A stretch of 64,000 nt of DNA from Montifringilla adamsi (lineage: Eukaryota > Chordata > Aves > Passeriformes > Passeridae), in NCBI GenBank assembly GCA_017590115.1, contig JAGGNK010006659.1:124001-188000 (forward strand), read 5' to 3'. Made by a program: the position numbers and the translations under genes. The notes below the pieces were generated by a model. That model ran no database searches. It saw only the letters and a list, made by a program, of their open reading frames with translations, and had not been told where the DNA came from. The number at the start of each line of letters is the position of its first letter. Within the stretch, counting starts at the first letter, position 1. Below, piece by piece: positions 63,748 through 64,000 of this stretch.

Positions 63748-64000
63748 ACAGGATTGCTTGGGCTGGAAGGAACCTTAAAGATCATCTAGTCCTAAATGCC
63801 CTGTAGTAGTCACAAAGAGTTTCTACTAGACCAGGTTACTCCCAGCTCCATTCATCCTGGCCTTCTAGAGAGGGGACTTCCAACTTTTCTGGGTAACCTT
63901 TTCCAGTGCCTCACTACTCCCACAGGAAAGAATTTCTTCCTAATATCTGATCTAAACATATCTTTAATTTTGAAGCCATTCACAATTGTCCTATCACTCT
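63748..64000 (-). mobile_element. CR1 LINE 3' end, continuing past the window
   Basis: Antisense CR1 3' terminus: 'gggctggaaggaaccttaaa', 'gatcatctagtcctaaatgc', 'ttctgggtaaccttttccag', 'tgcctcac', 'gaatttcttcctaatatctg' and 'ttgtcctatcactct' at the edge. The element runs off the right end, so its full length is not known here. Confidence 0.93.

Overview
The window reads as non-coding nuclear DNA from a bird. The evidence is the repeat content: at least ten fragments of the avian/reptilian LINE CR1, an ERVL-type provirus remnant whose LTR terminus and pol motifs match those of bird genomes, and further bird-style solo LTRs. The LTR types recall songbird (passerine) elements, but this is recognition from memory and only suggestive at that rank. 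Base composition is AT-rich. I found no supportable host protein-coding exon, tRNA, rRNA, CRISPR array or bacterial-type operon. Almost every open reading frame over 60 codons is either chance or the antisense of a decayed retrotransposon.

Layout. 0-7 kb: two old minus-strand CR1 pieces (485-650; 2672-4275, the second carrying a TG/CA microsatellite), then a 5'-truncated plus-strand CR1 with its proper 3' end (5785-6710). 7-21 kb: two minus-strand LTR-like elements (7342-7904 and 13053-13329), a three-phase trinucleotide satellite (14415-14536), an old internal CR1 ORF2 segment on the minus strand (18385-20340) that contains a perfect 26-bp inverted repeat, and an ERVL-type LTR fragment (21028-21196). 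21-36 kb: mostly unique AT-rich sequence with simple-sequence tracts, including long A/C-rich and T/G-rich blocks and a poly-G block, one short CR1, and a stretch with a textbook RFX X-box. 36.8-38.6 kb: a CR1 split by a 1,063-bp solo LTR with near-perfect 6-bp target duplications. 38.6-48.7 kb: unique sequence with a 620-N assembly gap whose two flanks are near copies of each other. 48.7-53.4 kb: the ERVL provirus remnant on the minus strand (gag, protease, RT, RNase H and integrase all recognisable, all broken). 53.4-64 kb: three more minus-strand CR1 pieces, a plus-strand CR1 carrying RT motifs, and a compact LTR with readable CCAAT, TATA and AATAAA signals.

How it fits together. Nothing here forms a working gene set. 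The window is a layered record of retrotransposition: degraded CR1 and ERVL first, then LTR insertions into or against CR1. Eight of ten CR1 pieces and most LTR elements lie on the minus strand, the kind of bias seen in introns of a plus-strand gene, but the numbers are small. I found no evidence of a new biological system. The best leads are the template-switch palindrome, the suspicious assembly gap, the RFX X-box stretch, and the LTR that abuts a truncated CR1 without a target duplication.
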